A DNA stretch of 64,000 nt, taken from contig NZ_JAIHON010000004.1 in the NCBI RefSeq assembly GCF_021173675.1, forward strand, positions 1-64,000. Direction: 5' to 3'. The position numbers were made by a program, and so were the translations under genes. Shown here one piece after another: positions 48,857-56,971 of the stretch (position 1 is the stretch's first letter; each line of letters opens with the position of its first letter). The notes below the pieces were generated by a model. That model did no database searches. It had not been told where the DNA came from and saw only the letters and a list, made by a program, of their open reading frames with translations. The DNA is from Streptomyces lincolnensis. GTDB taxonomy: Bacteria > Actinomycetota > Actinomycetes > Streptomycetales > Streptomycetaceae.

Positions 48857-50122
48857 TCAGCCGGTGACGCCCAGCGCGGCCGTCACCTCGCGGGCCATCG
48901 CCACCGAGTAGCTCTGCCCCCGGTCCTGCGGGTAGATCTGCGCCATCGTCGCCAGCGTGACCCGGCTCATGGGCGTCTCATGGGCCGGGATCAGCGCCCG
49001 GTACTCGGGCGTGACGACCGGCTGCGCGAACCCGGCCCTGGAGAAGTGCCAGTTCTTGATCCAGGCCGGGTCGAAGTCCGGGTTCACCCGCCGCAGATAC
49101 GGCACGAACCGCTCCAGCAGCTCGGCCGGGTCGGTCGTGAACCGCCAGTCCTCGCGCTCCACGTAGTTGCCGACGTAGAGGATGTGCCGGCCGCCGTAGA
49201 CGGACGGGTCGATCATCCGGGTGTGCTCGACCACCGCGAGGAACGGGAAGTCCGGCTCGTTGATGTTGAGCCAGTAGTACGGGATCACGCTGCGGTCCAT
49301 TTCGAGGACGAAGCAGGTGGCGCCCAGGTACTGGTTCTTCCACACCGTGGCGTCGGCCGGCAGCCCGGCGGCCTTGGCGAAGGCGGGCTGCGGGGTGGTG
49401 ACGATCAGTCGGTCGAAGTCGTACGCCGAACCGTCCGCGCACCGCACCGCCACGGTGTCGCCGTCCTGCCGTATCGACTCCACCGCCTTGCCGAACTCCA
49501 CCTTGCCGCCGCGTTCCTCGATCCCGTCCCGCAGCGCCGCGTACACCCGCTCGAACCCGCCGTCCACATAGCCGAGTTCGAAGGTCCGGCAGTGGATCCG
49601 GGCCCACAGCCAGGCCATCGACACCTGCTCGGCGCGCTCCCCGAACTTGCCGCGCAGCAGCGGCTCCCAGATCGCCGCCGTCGCCTTCTTCCCGGCCCAG
49701 CGCCTGAGCCAGGCCAGCGCGGTGAGGTCGCTGAACCGCTCGCCGTTGCGCACCGCCTTCAGCACCGCCGAGGAACCGGCGAAGCGTACGGCGTCCACGG
49801 GGCCGAAGTCCGGGAAGCGGAGCATGTCGACGGGCGTGGTGAAGTCGATCATCCGTCCGCCCCGGTAGATACCGGTGGTCGGCCGGTGGAAGCGCAGCGC
49901 GTCCCCGAGCCCCAGCTCCTCGATCAGGGCGATCATCGCCTTGTCGCTGCGGAAGATGTGGTGGTAGTAGCGCTCCAGCGGGACCCCGCCCACCTCCAAC
50001 GAGGCCGCGAGCCCGCCGAGTTCGTCCGCCGCCTCCAGGAGGGTCACCCTGTGGCCCGCGCGTACGGCGTCCCAGGCGGCGGTCAGGCCCGTGGCACCCG
50101 CGCCGACGATGCCGAGGTTCAT
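48857..50122 (-). CDS. NAD(P)/FAD-dependent oxidoreductase (protoporphyrinogen oxidase/UGM-like fold)
   Basis: 421 residues from ATG 50122, which overlaps the GtrA-family stop (ATGA). MNLGIVGAGATGLTAAWDAVRAGHRVTLLEAADELGG is the FAD Rossmann fold and GERYYHHIF-like PLERYYHHIFRSD follows it. FDRLIVTTPQPAFA and the C-terminal TLATMAQIYPQDRGQSYSVAMAREV complete the amine-oxidase-like pattern. Family members with this neighbourhood (GT2 plus GtrA plus FAD protein) occur in polysaccharide loci, where they may convert a polyprenyl-linked or nucleotide sugar. The actual substrate is unknown. Confidence 0.85.
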   Translation of the reverse strand: MNLGIVGAGATGLTAAWDAVRAGHRVTLLEAADELGGLAASLEVGGVPLERYYHHIFRSDKAMIALIEELGLGDALRFHRPTTGIYRGGRMIDFTTPVDMLRFPDFGPVDAVRFAGSSAVLKAVRNGERFSDLTALAWLRRWAGKKATAAIWEPLLRGKFGERAEQVSMAWLWARIHCRTFELGYVDGGFERVYAALRDGIEERGGKVEFGKAVESIRQDGDTVAVRCADGSAYDFDRLIVTTPQPAFAKAAGLPADATVWKNQYLGATCFVLEMDRSVIPYYWLNINEPDFPFLAVVEHTRMIDPSVYGGRHILYVGNYVEREDWRFTTDPAELLERFVPYLRRVNPDFDPAWIKNWHFSRAGFAQPVVTPEYRALIPAHETPMSRVTLATMAQIYPQDRGQSYSVAMAREVTAALGVTG

Positions 50123-50523
50123 CCGAAACTCCATTTTCTGTTGAGCACGAACTGGAGCGCCAGGACCAGCGGCAGCGAGGCCGCCTTGACCACGTTGGCG
50201 TCGATCCCCAGGCCGTCGGTGAAGGCGAGGAAGAGCAGGTTCGTCAGGACGATTCCGGTCAGTCCGACGGCGTAGAAGCGCAGGAAGCGCACGAGCAGCC
50301 GGTCGCGGCGCTCGAAGGTGAACCGCGCGTTCAGGACGAAGTTGTTGGCGATGCCCACGGTGGTGCTGATCGCGTTGGCGAGCTGTTCGTCCATCCCGGC
50401 GGTGTTGTGCAGCAGCAGGAAGACGACGAGGTCGAGTGCGACCCCGCTGCCGCCGATCAGGGTGTAGCGGACCAGCTGGCGCAGTGTCCTCGGTGGCGCC
50501 GCGGCTTCCTCAACGGCCGTCAT
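50119..50523 (-). CDS. GtrA-family membrane protein
   Basis: 134 residues with four membrane spans: YTLIGGSGVALDLVVFLLLH, LANAISTTVGIANNFVLNARFTF, FYAVGLTGIVLTNLLFLAF and VVKAASLPLVLALQFVLNRKWSF. These match the GtrA pattern, including the conserved N-F-x-x-x-(R/K)-x-(F/W)-(T/S)-F segments. GtrA proteins help flip or present polyprenyl-linked sugars for transfer outside the cell. The start overlaps the end of the GT2 gene by 14 bp and its stop overlaps the FAD oxidoreductase start. Confidence 0.9.
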   Translation of the reverse strand: MTAVEEAAAPPRTLRQLVRYTLIGGSGVALDLVVFLLLHNTAGMDEQLANAISTTVGIANNFVLNARFTFERRDRLLVRFLRFYAVGLTGIVLTNLLFLAFTDGLGIDANVVKAASLPLVLALQFVLNRKWSFG

Positions 50524-51535
50524 CGTCGCCGCCGATCACCTCGCGCACCAGATACAGCGGCCGCCCCTGCGCCTCGCTGTAGATACGCCCTATGTAGGCG
50601 CCGATGACCCCCAGGGACAGCATCTGCGTGCCGCCCAGGAACAGCACGACGCACATCATCATGGTCCAGCCGGAGACGGTGATGTCGGGCCGGAAGAACT
50701 TCATGGCCAGCGCGTAGAGGATGCCCAGCAGGGAGAGGGCGAGCACCACGAACCCGAGCCGGGTGATCATCTTCAGCGGTGTGGTGGAGAAGCTGGTGAC
50801 GCCGTCCACGGCGAGGCGGGCCATCTTGCGCAGCGGGTACTTCGTCTCGCCCGCGAAGCGCTCGTCGCGGTCGAAGGCCACCTCGGTCTGGCGGAAGCCC
50901 ATCGAGGCGACGATGCCGCGCACGAACCGGCTGCGCTCGCGGTACCGGCACAGCTCGGCGGCGACCTTGCGGTCCAGGAGCCGGAAGTCCCCGGTGTCCA
51001 GCGGGATGTCCACGTCGGTGGAGGCCCGCAGCACCCGGTAGTACAGGTGCGCGGTGGCCCGCTTGAACGCGGTGTCCTGCCGGGTGCGCCGACGCGCGTG
51101 CACGATGTCCGCGCCCTCGCGCCAGGCGTCGACCAGCTCCAGGCTGACCTTCGGCGGGTCCTGGAGGTCGGTGTCCATCACGATCACCGCGTCGCCGCCG
51201 GCGAGGTCCAGGCCCGCCGTGATGGCCAATTGGTGCCCGAAGTTGCGGGCGAGGTCGACCACCCGGACGCGGGGGTCGTGCCCGGCGAGTTCCCTGAGGA
51301 TCGCCAGCGAGCCGTCGGTGGAGCCGTCGTTGACGTACACCAGCTCCGCGTCGAGGTCGGGCCGGCCGGCCAGGGCCGCCGTCAGCTCGGTGTGGAAGGC
51401 GGCGATGCCGTCCCGCTCGTTGTAGACGGGCAGGACGTATGAGATCAGCGGCCGGCGGGCGGGCCCCGGCTCCACCGCCGCGAGCGCGACGGGAGCCGGG
51501 GGCTGCGCGGACGACCGTATGTCCTGCTGGGTCAT
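50510..51535 (-). CDS. GT2 polyprenyl-phosphate glycosyltransferase (DPM1/ArnC/GtrB-like)
   Basis: 341 residues from ATG 51535. The GT-A domain has ISYVLPVYNERDGIAAFH, LVYVNDGSTDGS, ARNFGHQLAITAGLDLAGGDAVIVMDTDLQDPP with the DxD at DTDLQD, and DTGDFRLLDRKVA. Two C-terminal spans (LGFVVLALSLLGILYALAMKF and WTMMMCVVLFLGGTQMLSLGVIGAYIGRIY) place it at the membrane, as in GtrB. It loads a sugar onto polyprenyl phosphate; with GtrA and a GT-C enzyme it forms a classical system for decorating an extracellular polymer. Confidence 0.93.
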   Translation of the reverse strand: MTQQDIRSSAQPPAPVALAAVEPGPARRPLISYVLPVYNERDGIAAFHTELTAALAGRPDLDAELVYVNDGSTDGSLAILRELAGHDPRVRVVDLARNFGHQLAITAGLDLAGGDAVIVMDTDLQDPPKVSLELVDAWREGADIVHARRRTRQDTAFKRATAHLYYRVLRASTDVDIPLDTGDFRLLDRKVAAELCRYRERSRFVRGIVASMGFRQTEVAFDRDERFAGETKYPLRKMARLAVDGVTSFSTTPLKMITRLGFVVLALSLLGILYALAMKFFRPDITVSGWTMMMCVVLFLGGTQMLSLGVIGAYIGRIYSEAQGRPLYLVREVIGGDDDGR

Positions 51536-51630
51536 CTGGACCCGTCCGCGGTATCGAACGGGTGGGACCCGAAAGGTGTTTGACGCATTGGTGGAAGCTA
51601 TGGAGGCTTCGTGAACCCCGGGAGAACGGC

Positions 51631-52473
51631 TCAGCCGTGGGGCGTGAACAACAGGTTCCTCGTCTTCGGCGGGCGGGACGCGGTCGAGGGGACGAGCGTG
51701 CCGTCGTGCTCGGTGACCCAGTGGGCGTCGTAGCCGAGGGGTTCGAACTCGGCGAGCAGCGGGTCCAGGGGCGCACCCACCAGGGCTTCCAGCAGTACGG
51801 CCGGCCGGTCCCGCTTGAGCACCTGCCGGGCGCCCTTCAGCACCGACATCTCGTGGCCCTCGACGTCGATCTTGACGAGGTCCACCCGGGTCTCGGCGAA
51901 CACGTCGTCCAGGGTGAGCAGCCGGATGCGCTTGAGTTCGGCGTCGGCGGCGGCGCCCTCCAGCGTGGAGCCGGTGGAGAGCAGGTTGCCGGCGAAGCGG
52001 ACACTGATGTCGGCCCAGCCCGGCTGGTCGGAGACGCCGGCCTGGTGGAGCCTGACATTCTGGACGCCGTTCGAGCGGACGTTCACCGAGAGGCGGGCGT
52101 GGACCTGGTCCACCGGCTCGAACGCGTGCACCGTCGCCTTCGGGGCCGCGAGCGCGGCGATCAGCGAGAAGTACCCGACATGGGCGCCGACGTCGGCGAT
52201 GGTCCTGCTCCGCGCGGCCAGCCGGGCCCAGGTGGCGAGGGAGCCGGGCTCGTAGCCGAACCGCCCGTTCCACAGGGTGTCGAGGGCGACCGCGTCGTCG
52301 TTCACGCAGAACATGACGAACGGTGGGCAATGGGGAGAATCGATCTCGGCGAAGCCCCGATAGGGGAACTTCTTCCGATGGGTGCGAATGATGTCACCGG
52401 TCGCCACCGGCCGGACGGACGGTGCGTGAGCCAGCATGCGGGCGTTGGCTTCTTCGAGCTGGGGGATACGCAT
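51631..52473 (-). CDS. FkbM-family methyltransferase
   Basis: 280 residues. The SAM site is TIADVGAHVGYFSLIAALAAPKATVHAFEPVDQVHARL, followed by the FkbM core with VDLVKIDVEGHEMSVLKGA and RPAVLLEALVG, where the Asp-x-E-G-x-E block is family-defining. FkbM proteins O-methylate sugars and polyketides. Within this cluster, it may methylate a hydroxyl of the wall polymer, alongside the TylF-like enzyme at 41011-41916. About 95 bp separate it from the GT2 gene. Confidence 0.92.
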   Translation of the reverse strand: MRIPQLEEANARMLAHAPSVRPVATGDIIRTHRKKFPYRGFAEIDSPHCPPFVMFCVNDDAVALDTLWNGRFGYEPGSLATWARLAARSRTIADVGAHVGYFSLIAALAAPKATVHAFEPVDQVHARLSVNVRSNGVQNVRLHQAGVSDQPGWADISVRFAGNLLSTGSTLEGAAADAELKRIRLLTLDDVFAETRVDLVKIDVEGHEMSVLKGARQVLKRDRPAVLLEALVGAPLDPLLAEFEPLGYDAHWVTEHDGTLVPSTASRPPKTRNLLFTPHG

Positions 52474-52533
52474 TCGGCGATCGTAGGACCGCCCGCGGGG
52501 CCTGTCCCGGCCTCCGGCGGAAATCGAAAAGAC

Positions 52534-52571
52534 GAAAAGGTCGGATCGCGGGCGTACGGTCCGACCTTTTC
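52534..52571 (-). terminator. Intrinsic terminator after the polysialyltransferase-like gene
   Basis: GAAAAGGTCGGA (52534-52545) and TCCGACCTTTTC (52560-52571) form a perfect 12-bp stem with a 14-nt loop, 44 bases past the stop at 52616. A-rich and T-rich ends of the stem provide a U-run in either direction. Confidence 0.85.
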
Positions 52572-52615
52572 CGGTGATCTGCTTTTCGGTAACTCCGAAT
52601 TCATCCCTGATTCAC

Positions 52616-53959
52616 TCAGCGGCGCACGGCCTTCTTCAGTGCCCGCGCCCTGCGCACGACCCGGCGGGCCGTGGCATTGCGGGGCAGAAACGCCAGCCGC
52701 TCCGGAATTCCGCCGGGCAGCCCCAGCGAGGTGAGCCGCTTGCGCTTGAAATAGCGCTGGGTGCGCTGCCGGAACTGCTTCGACAGATACCGCTCCGCCG
52801 CCGGGCGCAGACTCGGGTAGATCTGCGGCTGCATGCTGAAGCCGACCGCGGTGACCAGGCCGTTCAGCTCGTCCTCGGGCAGCGCGTCCTCGCCCGCGCG
52901 GGACTCCAGGTCCGGCAGCACGGCGTCGGCCAGCAGGGCCGGGACCCGGTTGCTGTTCTGGTACGGGGTCAGGCGGTCCAGGAGCCGCTCGGTGCCGATC
53001 CGGGCCACCGGAAGGTCGTAGAACGTGGACGCCGTGAACAGGGCGGTCGAGAAGCAGCCGACCACGAGCGCGGGCCGGGCCTTCTCGAACAGCACCTCGG
53101 CGAGCACCGGGGTGTCCAGCACGGTGAGGTCCACGCCGAGCTTGGCGGCCTCGGTCTCCAGGGCGCGGCTGTACCGGGCCGGCGCGGTGGGGTGCGGCTT
53201 GAACACCACCGACCGGTGCCCGCGCTCGACCGCGCCGCGCATCATCCGCACGTGCAGGTCCTCCTCCTCGGCGGGGGAGAGGATGTTCAGCGCGGACAGG
53301 TACTGGCCCAGCAGCAGCGCCGCGTCGTCCGGCAGCACGGGCAGGTCCGGCAGGGCCGCGGTGAGTTCGCCGAGCACCTTGAGGAAGGCCGTCGTCGGCA
53401 CCACGGCCGGCGGCACGTCGAACTCGGTCAGCAGCATCGGCGTCAGGCCCGGCACCAGGTCCAGGTGCAGCAGCCGGCGCACGCGGGTGCCGACCAGCGG
53501 GTCGAGCTTGTTGCGGGTGGGGCCGTAACTCATCAGGCCGTCGGCGTAGACGTCGACCGGGGCGCCGGTGAACAGCTGGGCCACCGTCAGGGCGGGCGTG
53601 ACCTGGATGGACTCCAGGACCAGCTCCACCCGGTCCTCGCCCAGGCCCCACAGCAGCCGCAGATAGCGCTCGAAGAGCGGGATGTCGTCGGCGCGCGGGG
53701 TCCAGGAGCCGGGGTGGAAGGGGCGGATGGCCTCGTTCCAGGACAGCACCTCGTCGAAGTGGCTGCGCAGCGGCTCGAAGCCCGGCATCTGGTCCAGGGA
53801 CGGGGTGGTCTCCGGGGTGGTGGAGTTGTTGAAGACCAGCAGCACCCGGCGGTCCGGCTCCGCGAACAGGTCGGAGTCGATCGCGGCGGCCAGCGTGGCC
53901 ACGCCGTACAGCGTGGAGGCGCAGAAGACCTGGGTGGTGCGCGGGCTGGTACGGGACAT
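52616..53959 (-). CDS. Polysialyltransferase-family glycosyltransferase
   Basis: 447 residues. The sequence fits the alpha-2,8-polysialyltransferase family (PF07388 type): QVFCASTLYGVATLAAAIDSDLF at the N-terminus, then RSVVFKPHPTAPARYSRALE, where the HP motif corresponds to the CMP-sialic acid-binding site, and ALVVGCFSTALFTASTFYDLPVARIG, corresponding to the S-S/T-T segment after the HP motif. It probably polymerises or caps the nonulosonic acid chain from CMP-Kdn or similar. The ATG shares one base with the stop of the upstream GT2 gene (TGATG). Confidence 0.8.
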   Translation of the reverse strand: MSRTSPRTTQVFCASTLYGVATLAAAIDSDLFAEPDRRVLLVFNNSTTPETTPSLDQMPGFEPLRSHFDEVLSWNEAIRPFHPGSWTPRADDIPLFERYLRLLWGLGEDRVELVLESIQVTPALTVAQLFTGAPVDVYADGLMSYGPTRNKLDPLVGTRVRRLLHLDLVPGLTPMLLTEFDVPPAVVPTTAFLKVLGELTAALPDLPVLPDDAALLLGQYLSALNILSPAEEEDLHVRMMRGAVERGHRSVVFKPHPTAPARYSRALETEAAKLGVDLTVLDTPVLAEVLFEKARPALVVGCFSTALFTASTFYDLPVARIGTERLLDRLTPYQNSNRVPALLADAVLPDLESRAGEDALPEDELNGLVTAVGFSMQPQIYPSLRPAAERYLSKQFRQRTQRYFKRKRLTSLGLPGGIPERLAFLPRNATARRVVRRARALKKAVRR

Positions 53960-54945
53960 CAGGCGGCCGCCTTCGCAGTGGTGACCCGGCGCCGCAGCCG
54001 GCGCAGCTTCGCGGAGCGGTTCAGGTCCATGGTCTCGAGCACGTCACCGAGCGCGCCCTGCGGCATGCGCTTTATCGCCGCCGCGCTCATCGCCCGCAGC
54101 TGCTTGGCCACCGCCGGCTCCCACTTGGACTCGTCCGAGAGGTGGTGGGCGATGATCGCGCAGTAGGTGCGCACCGCCTTCGGCAGCAGCTTGTCGGCGT
54201 CCGGGTCCGCGGCCGTCTCCTCGATCACCTGGTCGAAGGCGCGGATGAAGTCCAGCTGGCGGGCGTCCCCGATCTGCGTCAGGGAGGAGGCCACCCCGCG
54301 CCGGTAGAACACGCCGAGCAGGCTGACCACGGCGAACGACTCCGCCTCGCGGTGCAGCTTCCAGATCCACGGCCGGTCCTCGGCCGTGCGCAGCCCGTCG
54401 GTGAAGTGCAGCAGGCCCTTGTCGAGCAGGCGGCGGTGGTAGGCGCCGGCCCAGGCGTAGGCGTAGTCCACCGAGGTGCTGCGGTGCGCGGGCAGGATCG
54501 CCTCCCGCGGGTTGAGCACCTGGTCGCGCAGACCGACCGGCGCGCGGTGCACGCTGCGGGCGCGCGCGGTGGCCTGCACATGGTCGGTGCGCACGAAGTC
54601 GCAGCCCAGCTCCTCGATGGCCGACACCAGTTCGGTGAGGTAGCCCGGGGCCAGCCAGTCGTCGCCGTCCAGGAACGTCAGGTACTCGCCCCGCGCCGCG
54701 TCCAGGCCGGTGTTGCGGGCGGTGGCGAGTCCGCCGTTCTTCTCGTGGCGGATGTAGCGCACCTGCGCGACATCCGCCAGTTCCTCGGCCGCACGTTCGA
54801 GAATTGCCGGGGTTTCGTCCTTCGATTTGTCGTCGACGAGCACGAACTCGAAGTCCCGCCGGGCGTTCACGCGAAGGCTTCTGAGGGTGTCCGGGGCGTA
54901 TTGCTGCACGTTGTAGAACGGCACGATCACGGAAAGCTTTGGCAC
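53959..54945 (-). CDS. GT2-family glycosyltransferase
   Basis: 328 residues from GTG 54945, which has no good ribosome-binding site and may be read from a leaderless transcript. The GT-A fold is clear: PKLSVIVPFYNVQQYAPDTL, FEFVLVDDKSKDETPAIL, NGGLATARNTGLDAARGEYLTFLDGDDWLAPGYL with DxD at DGDD, and GLRTAEDRPWIWKLH supplying the catalytic ED. The C-terminal ~130 residues are helical and basic. It probably adds a sugar during synthesis of the nonulosonate-containing wall polymer. It is divergent from the DUF6716-like gene across about 200 bp. Confidence 0.9.
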   Translation of the reverse strand: MPKLSVIVPFYNVQQYAPDTLRSLRVNARRDFEFVLVDDKSKDETPAILERAAEELADVAQVRYIRHEKNGGLATARNTGLDAARGEYLTFLDGDDWLAPGYLTELVSAIEELGCDFVRTDHVQATARARSVHRAPVGLRDQVLNPREAILPAHRSTSVDYAYAWAGAYHRRLLDKGLLHFTDGLRTAEDRPWIWKLHREAESFAVVSLLGVFYRRGVASSLTQIGDARQLDFIRAFDQVIEETAADPDADKLLPKAVRTYCAIIAHHLSDESKWEPAVAKQLRAMSAAAIKRMPQGALGDVLETMDLNRSAKLRRLRRRVTTAKAAA

Positions 54946-55116
54946 CTGCAAAACGTTAGAAGGCCGCCCGGCAGCGCAACTTTCCGGTGAAGGTACGGAG
55001 GGTGAACTCAATGTGTCGGAACGGTGCATCCCGTGTACTTCCCGGTCTTCGACGGGCCAGTTCGGCTCGCGGTGGGCTGTTGTTAACTTTTCGTTGAGTC
55101 GCGGTTGGGCCATACC

Positions 55117-55137
55117 TAGGAATTGCTTCCTAGCGTC
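55117..55137 (+). promoter_or_regulatory. Candidate -10 box overlapping a 7-bp dyad, leaderless start at 55144
   Basis: CTAGGAA (55117-55123) and TTCCTAG (55128-55134) form a perfect dyad. The hexamer TAGCGT (55132-55137) lies 6 bases before the GTG at 55144, the spacing expected for a -10 element with transcription starting at the start codon. A protein bound to the dyad would block this promoter. Confidence 0.45.
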
Positions 55138-55143
55138 TTCCTC

Positions 55144-56487
55144 GTGCCGCCAAGTACAACGAAGCTCCCGCGCATCGCCGTCCTCGCGGACTCGGACACC
55201 CGCTGGAAATGGGGTGCGCTGACCGCCGACCGCCTCGCTCCCGGCCCGTCCATGGAAGCCGGACCGCGCGAGGCCGCGCAAGTCCGCCCCTCGCTGAGCG
55301 GATTCCTGCTGCGCGGACGGGCCACGCCCACCCCGCGCCAGCTGCGCGAAGTGGGAGTGACCGCCGACTCCCTCCGGGAGGTCACCGCCGTGGAGTTCCT
55401 GCGCGCGATGGCCGAGGAGGAGTACGACGTCGTCGTCATCGCCCTCGTCGGCGGTGGCGTCCAGGCCATGCTGCACGGCCTGGCACGCGTCTGGGCCGAC
55501 CGCGACAAGCGCCCCGTCGTCGTCACCGGGTACGTCGGTGTCGTCTACGAGAAGCTCGCCGACGGTCTGCTGCTGCGGCACGGCGCGGACCTCGTCCTCG
55601 CCAACTCCCGCCAGGACGCCGAGCGTTTCCGCGCGGTCTACGAGGGCGTGGGCGCCGACGCCTCCTCCGTGACCGAGGTGGCGCTGCCGTTCCTCGGCGG
55701 GGACACCTACACCGGCGAGCACGACCCCTACCGGGTGGTCTTCGCGGTCCAGCCGTCCGTGCCGGACAACCGCCGCGACCGCGTCTACCTGCTGGAGCGC
55801 CTGGTCCGGCACGCACGACTGCACCCCGAGCGCGAGGTGCTGCTCAAGCTGCGCTCCAGGCCCGGCGAACACACCACCCACATCGAGGAGTTGCCGTACC
55901 AGAAGCTGGTCCAGCGCCTCGACCCGCCGGCCAACTTCCGCATGGTCTACGGCCACATGGGCGAGGTCCTGGACCGGACCGACCTGCTGGTCACCATCAG
56001 CTCCACGGCCGCCCTGGAGTCCCTGCACCGCCGTATCCCCACCGTGGTCCTCACCGACCTCGGGGTGCGCGAGGTGCTCGGCAACCACCACTTCGTCGGC
56101 TCCGGCTGCCTCGCCTCCTGGGACCAGCTGGACGCCGGACACCGGCCCACGCCGGACGAGGAGTGGGTGGCCCGGCAGGGCGTAGTGGCCGACGGCTCCT
56201 ACGCGACCGCCTTCGACGCGGCCCGCGAGCGCATCGCCAAGCTGCTGGCCGCGCCCGAACTGCCCCCGCTGGCCCCGTACTACACCCCCGAGACCGCCCC
56301 CGGTTACCTCCCCGGCATCCTCGCCCGCCACCACCTCGGCCCCGACGGCACCCCGCTTCCCGGCGCCCCCGCCGCCGACAAGGACCCGGGCCCGGTCCGC
56401 CAGATCGTCCGCCGCGCGGCCCGCGGCGCCTACCGCCACGGCGTCCAGCGCGTGGCCCCGGTCATCCGCCGGATGGGGGAGCTGTGA
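55144..56487 (+). CDS. DUF6716-type putative glycosyltransferase
   Basis: 447 residues from GTG 55144 (MPPSTTKLPRIAVLADSDTRWKWG), probably leaderless. The protein has two Rossmann-like halves: RIAVLADSDTRWKWGALTA followed by YDVVVIALVGGGVQAMLHGLARVW, VVVTGYVGVVYEKLADGLLLRHGADLVLANSRQD, and later LTVTISSTAALESLHRRIPTVVLTDLGVRE, similar to GT-B enzymes and to CDP-glycerol/polysialyltransferase-like proteins. I associate it with the Streptomyces DUF6716 family. It heads the rightward operon that includes the nonulosonate genes, so a role in chain initiation or transfer is likely. Confidence 0.7.
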   Translation: MPPSTTKLPRIAVLADSDTRWKWGALTADRLAPGPSMEAGPREAAQVRPSLSGFLLRGRATPTPRQLREVGVTADSLREVTAVEFLRAMAEEEYDVVVIALVGGGVQAMLHGLARVWADRDKRPVVVTGYVGVVYEKLADGLLLRHGADLVLANSRQDAERFRAVYEGVGADASSVTEVALPFLGGDTYTGEHDPYRVVFAVQPSVPDNRRDRVYLLERLVRHARLHPEREVLLKLRSRPGEHTTHIEELPYQKLVQRLDPPANFRMVYGHMGEVLDRTDLLVTISSTAALESLHRRIPTVVLTDLGVREVLGNHHFVGSGCLASWDQLDAGHRPTPDEEWVARQGVVADGSYATAFDAARERIAKLLAAPELPPLAPYYTPETAPGYLPGILARHHLGPDGTPLPGAPAADKDPGPVRQIVRRAARGAYRHGVQRVAPVIRRMGEL

Positions 56488-56951
56488 GCGGCCAGCCACG
56501 CCGCCCCGAGCCGCGAACGGCGCCGCCCCGCACGGCAGCCCCGCGCGCCGCGCGCCCCTGTACCCACGCACCGCAGACCGACGGGGCCCGTCCCGAGGTG
56601 CTGCCGGCCGTGGCGCCGGTCCGTGTTGGCGGGCCGCGGGCGGGTCGGGTTCGTCCCGGCGGGCTGCCGGCCGTGGCGTTGGTCCGTGTTGGCGGGCCGC
56701 AGACGGGTCGGGTCCGCGTCGAGCCTTTGGCCGTGGCGTTGGTTCGCGGTGGTGGGCCGCGGGTCAGTCGGGTCCTTCCTGACGGGCCGTCGGCCATGCC
56801 GGTCCGCCCCGACCAGCCGTCGGCCATGCCGGTCCGCCCCGACCGGCCGACGACCACGCCGGTCCGCCACGGCGGGTCCCGGAGCGCGTGGTCCCACGAC
56901 AACGAGCCGCAAGCAGGGCGGGCGCGGGAGGACGAGCCGTGCGTCGCCTGA
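56484..56951 (+). CDS. Repeat-rich ORF of uncertain reality
   Basis: A 155-residue frame starts with GTG overlapping the previous stop (GTGA) and runs to 56951, 20 bp before the next gene. It is made of in-frame repeats rich in Arg, Pro, Gly and Val (LPAVAPVRVGGPRAGRVRPGG-like units, then PSAMPVRPDQ units). Coupling and preserved frame favour translation, but the composition resembles an expanded minisatellite. No domain is recognised. Confidence 0.35.
   Translation: MSGQPRRPEPRTAPPRTAAPRAARPCTHAPQTDGARPEVLPAVAPVRVGGPRAGRVRPGGLPAVALVRVGGPQTGRVRVEPLAVALVRGGGPRVSRVLPDGPSAMPVRPDQPSAMPVRPDRPTTTPVRHGGSRSAWSHDNEPQAGRAREDEPCVA
56600..56875. repeat. Minisatellite of 60-63-bp and 30-bp units
   Basis: Three related long units (56600-56662, 56663-56722, 56723-56785) share the ggccgtggcg...ggtccg...gggccgc...gtcgggt pattern. 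Three 30-bp units follow (56786-56815, 56816-56845, 56846-56875) starting gccg-cggccatgccggtccg. All lengths are multiples of three. Confidence 0.85.
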
Positions 56952-56971
56952 TCTCTCAAGGAGCAGATCCC

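Noticed and set aside
46017..48911. Plus-strand open frame of 964 codons
   Set aside because: It spans two real genes in another frame and is Arg/Pro/Gly-rich with no domain.
55126..55134. GCTTCCTA shared between the promoters at about 43272 and 55127
   Set aside because: Only eight bases are shared and the dyad present at 55117-55134 is absent from the first site, so a common regulator cannot be supported.
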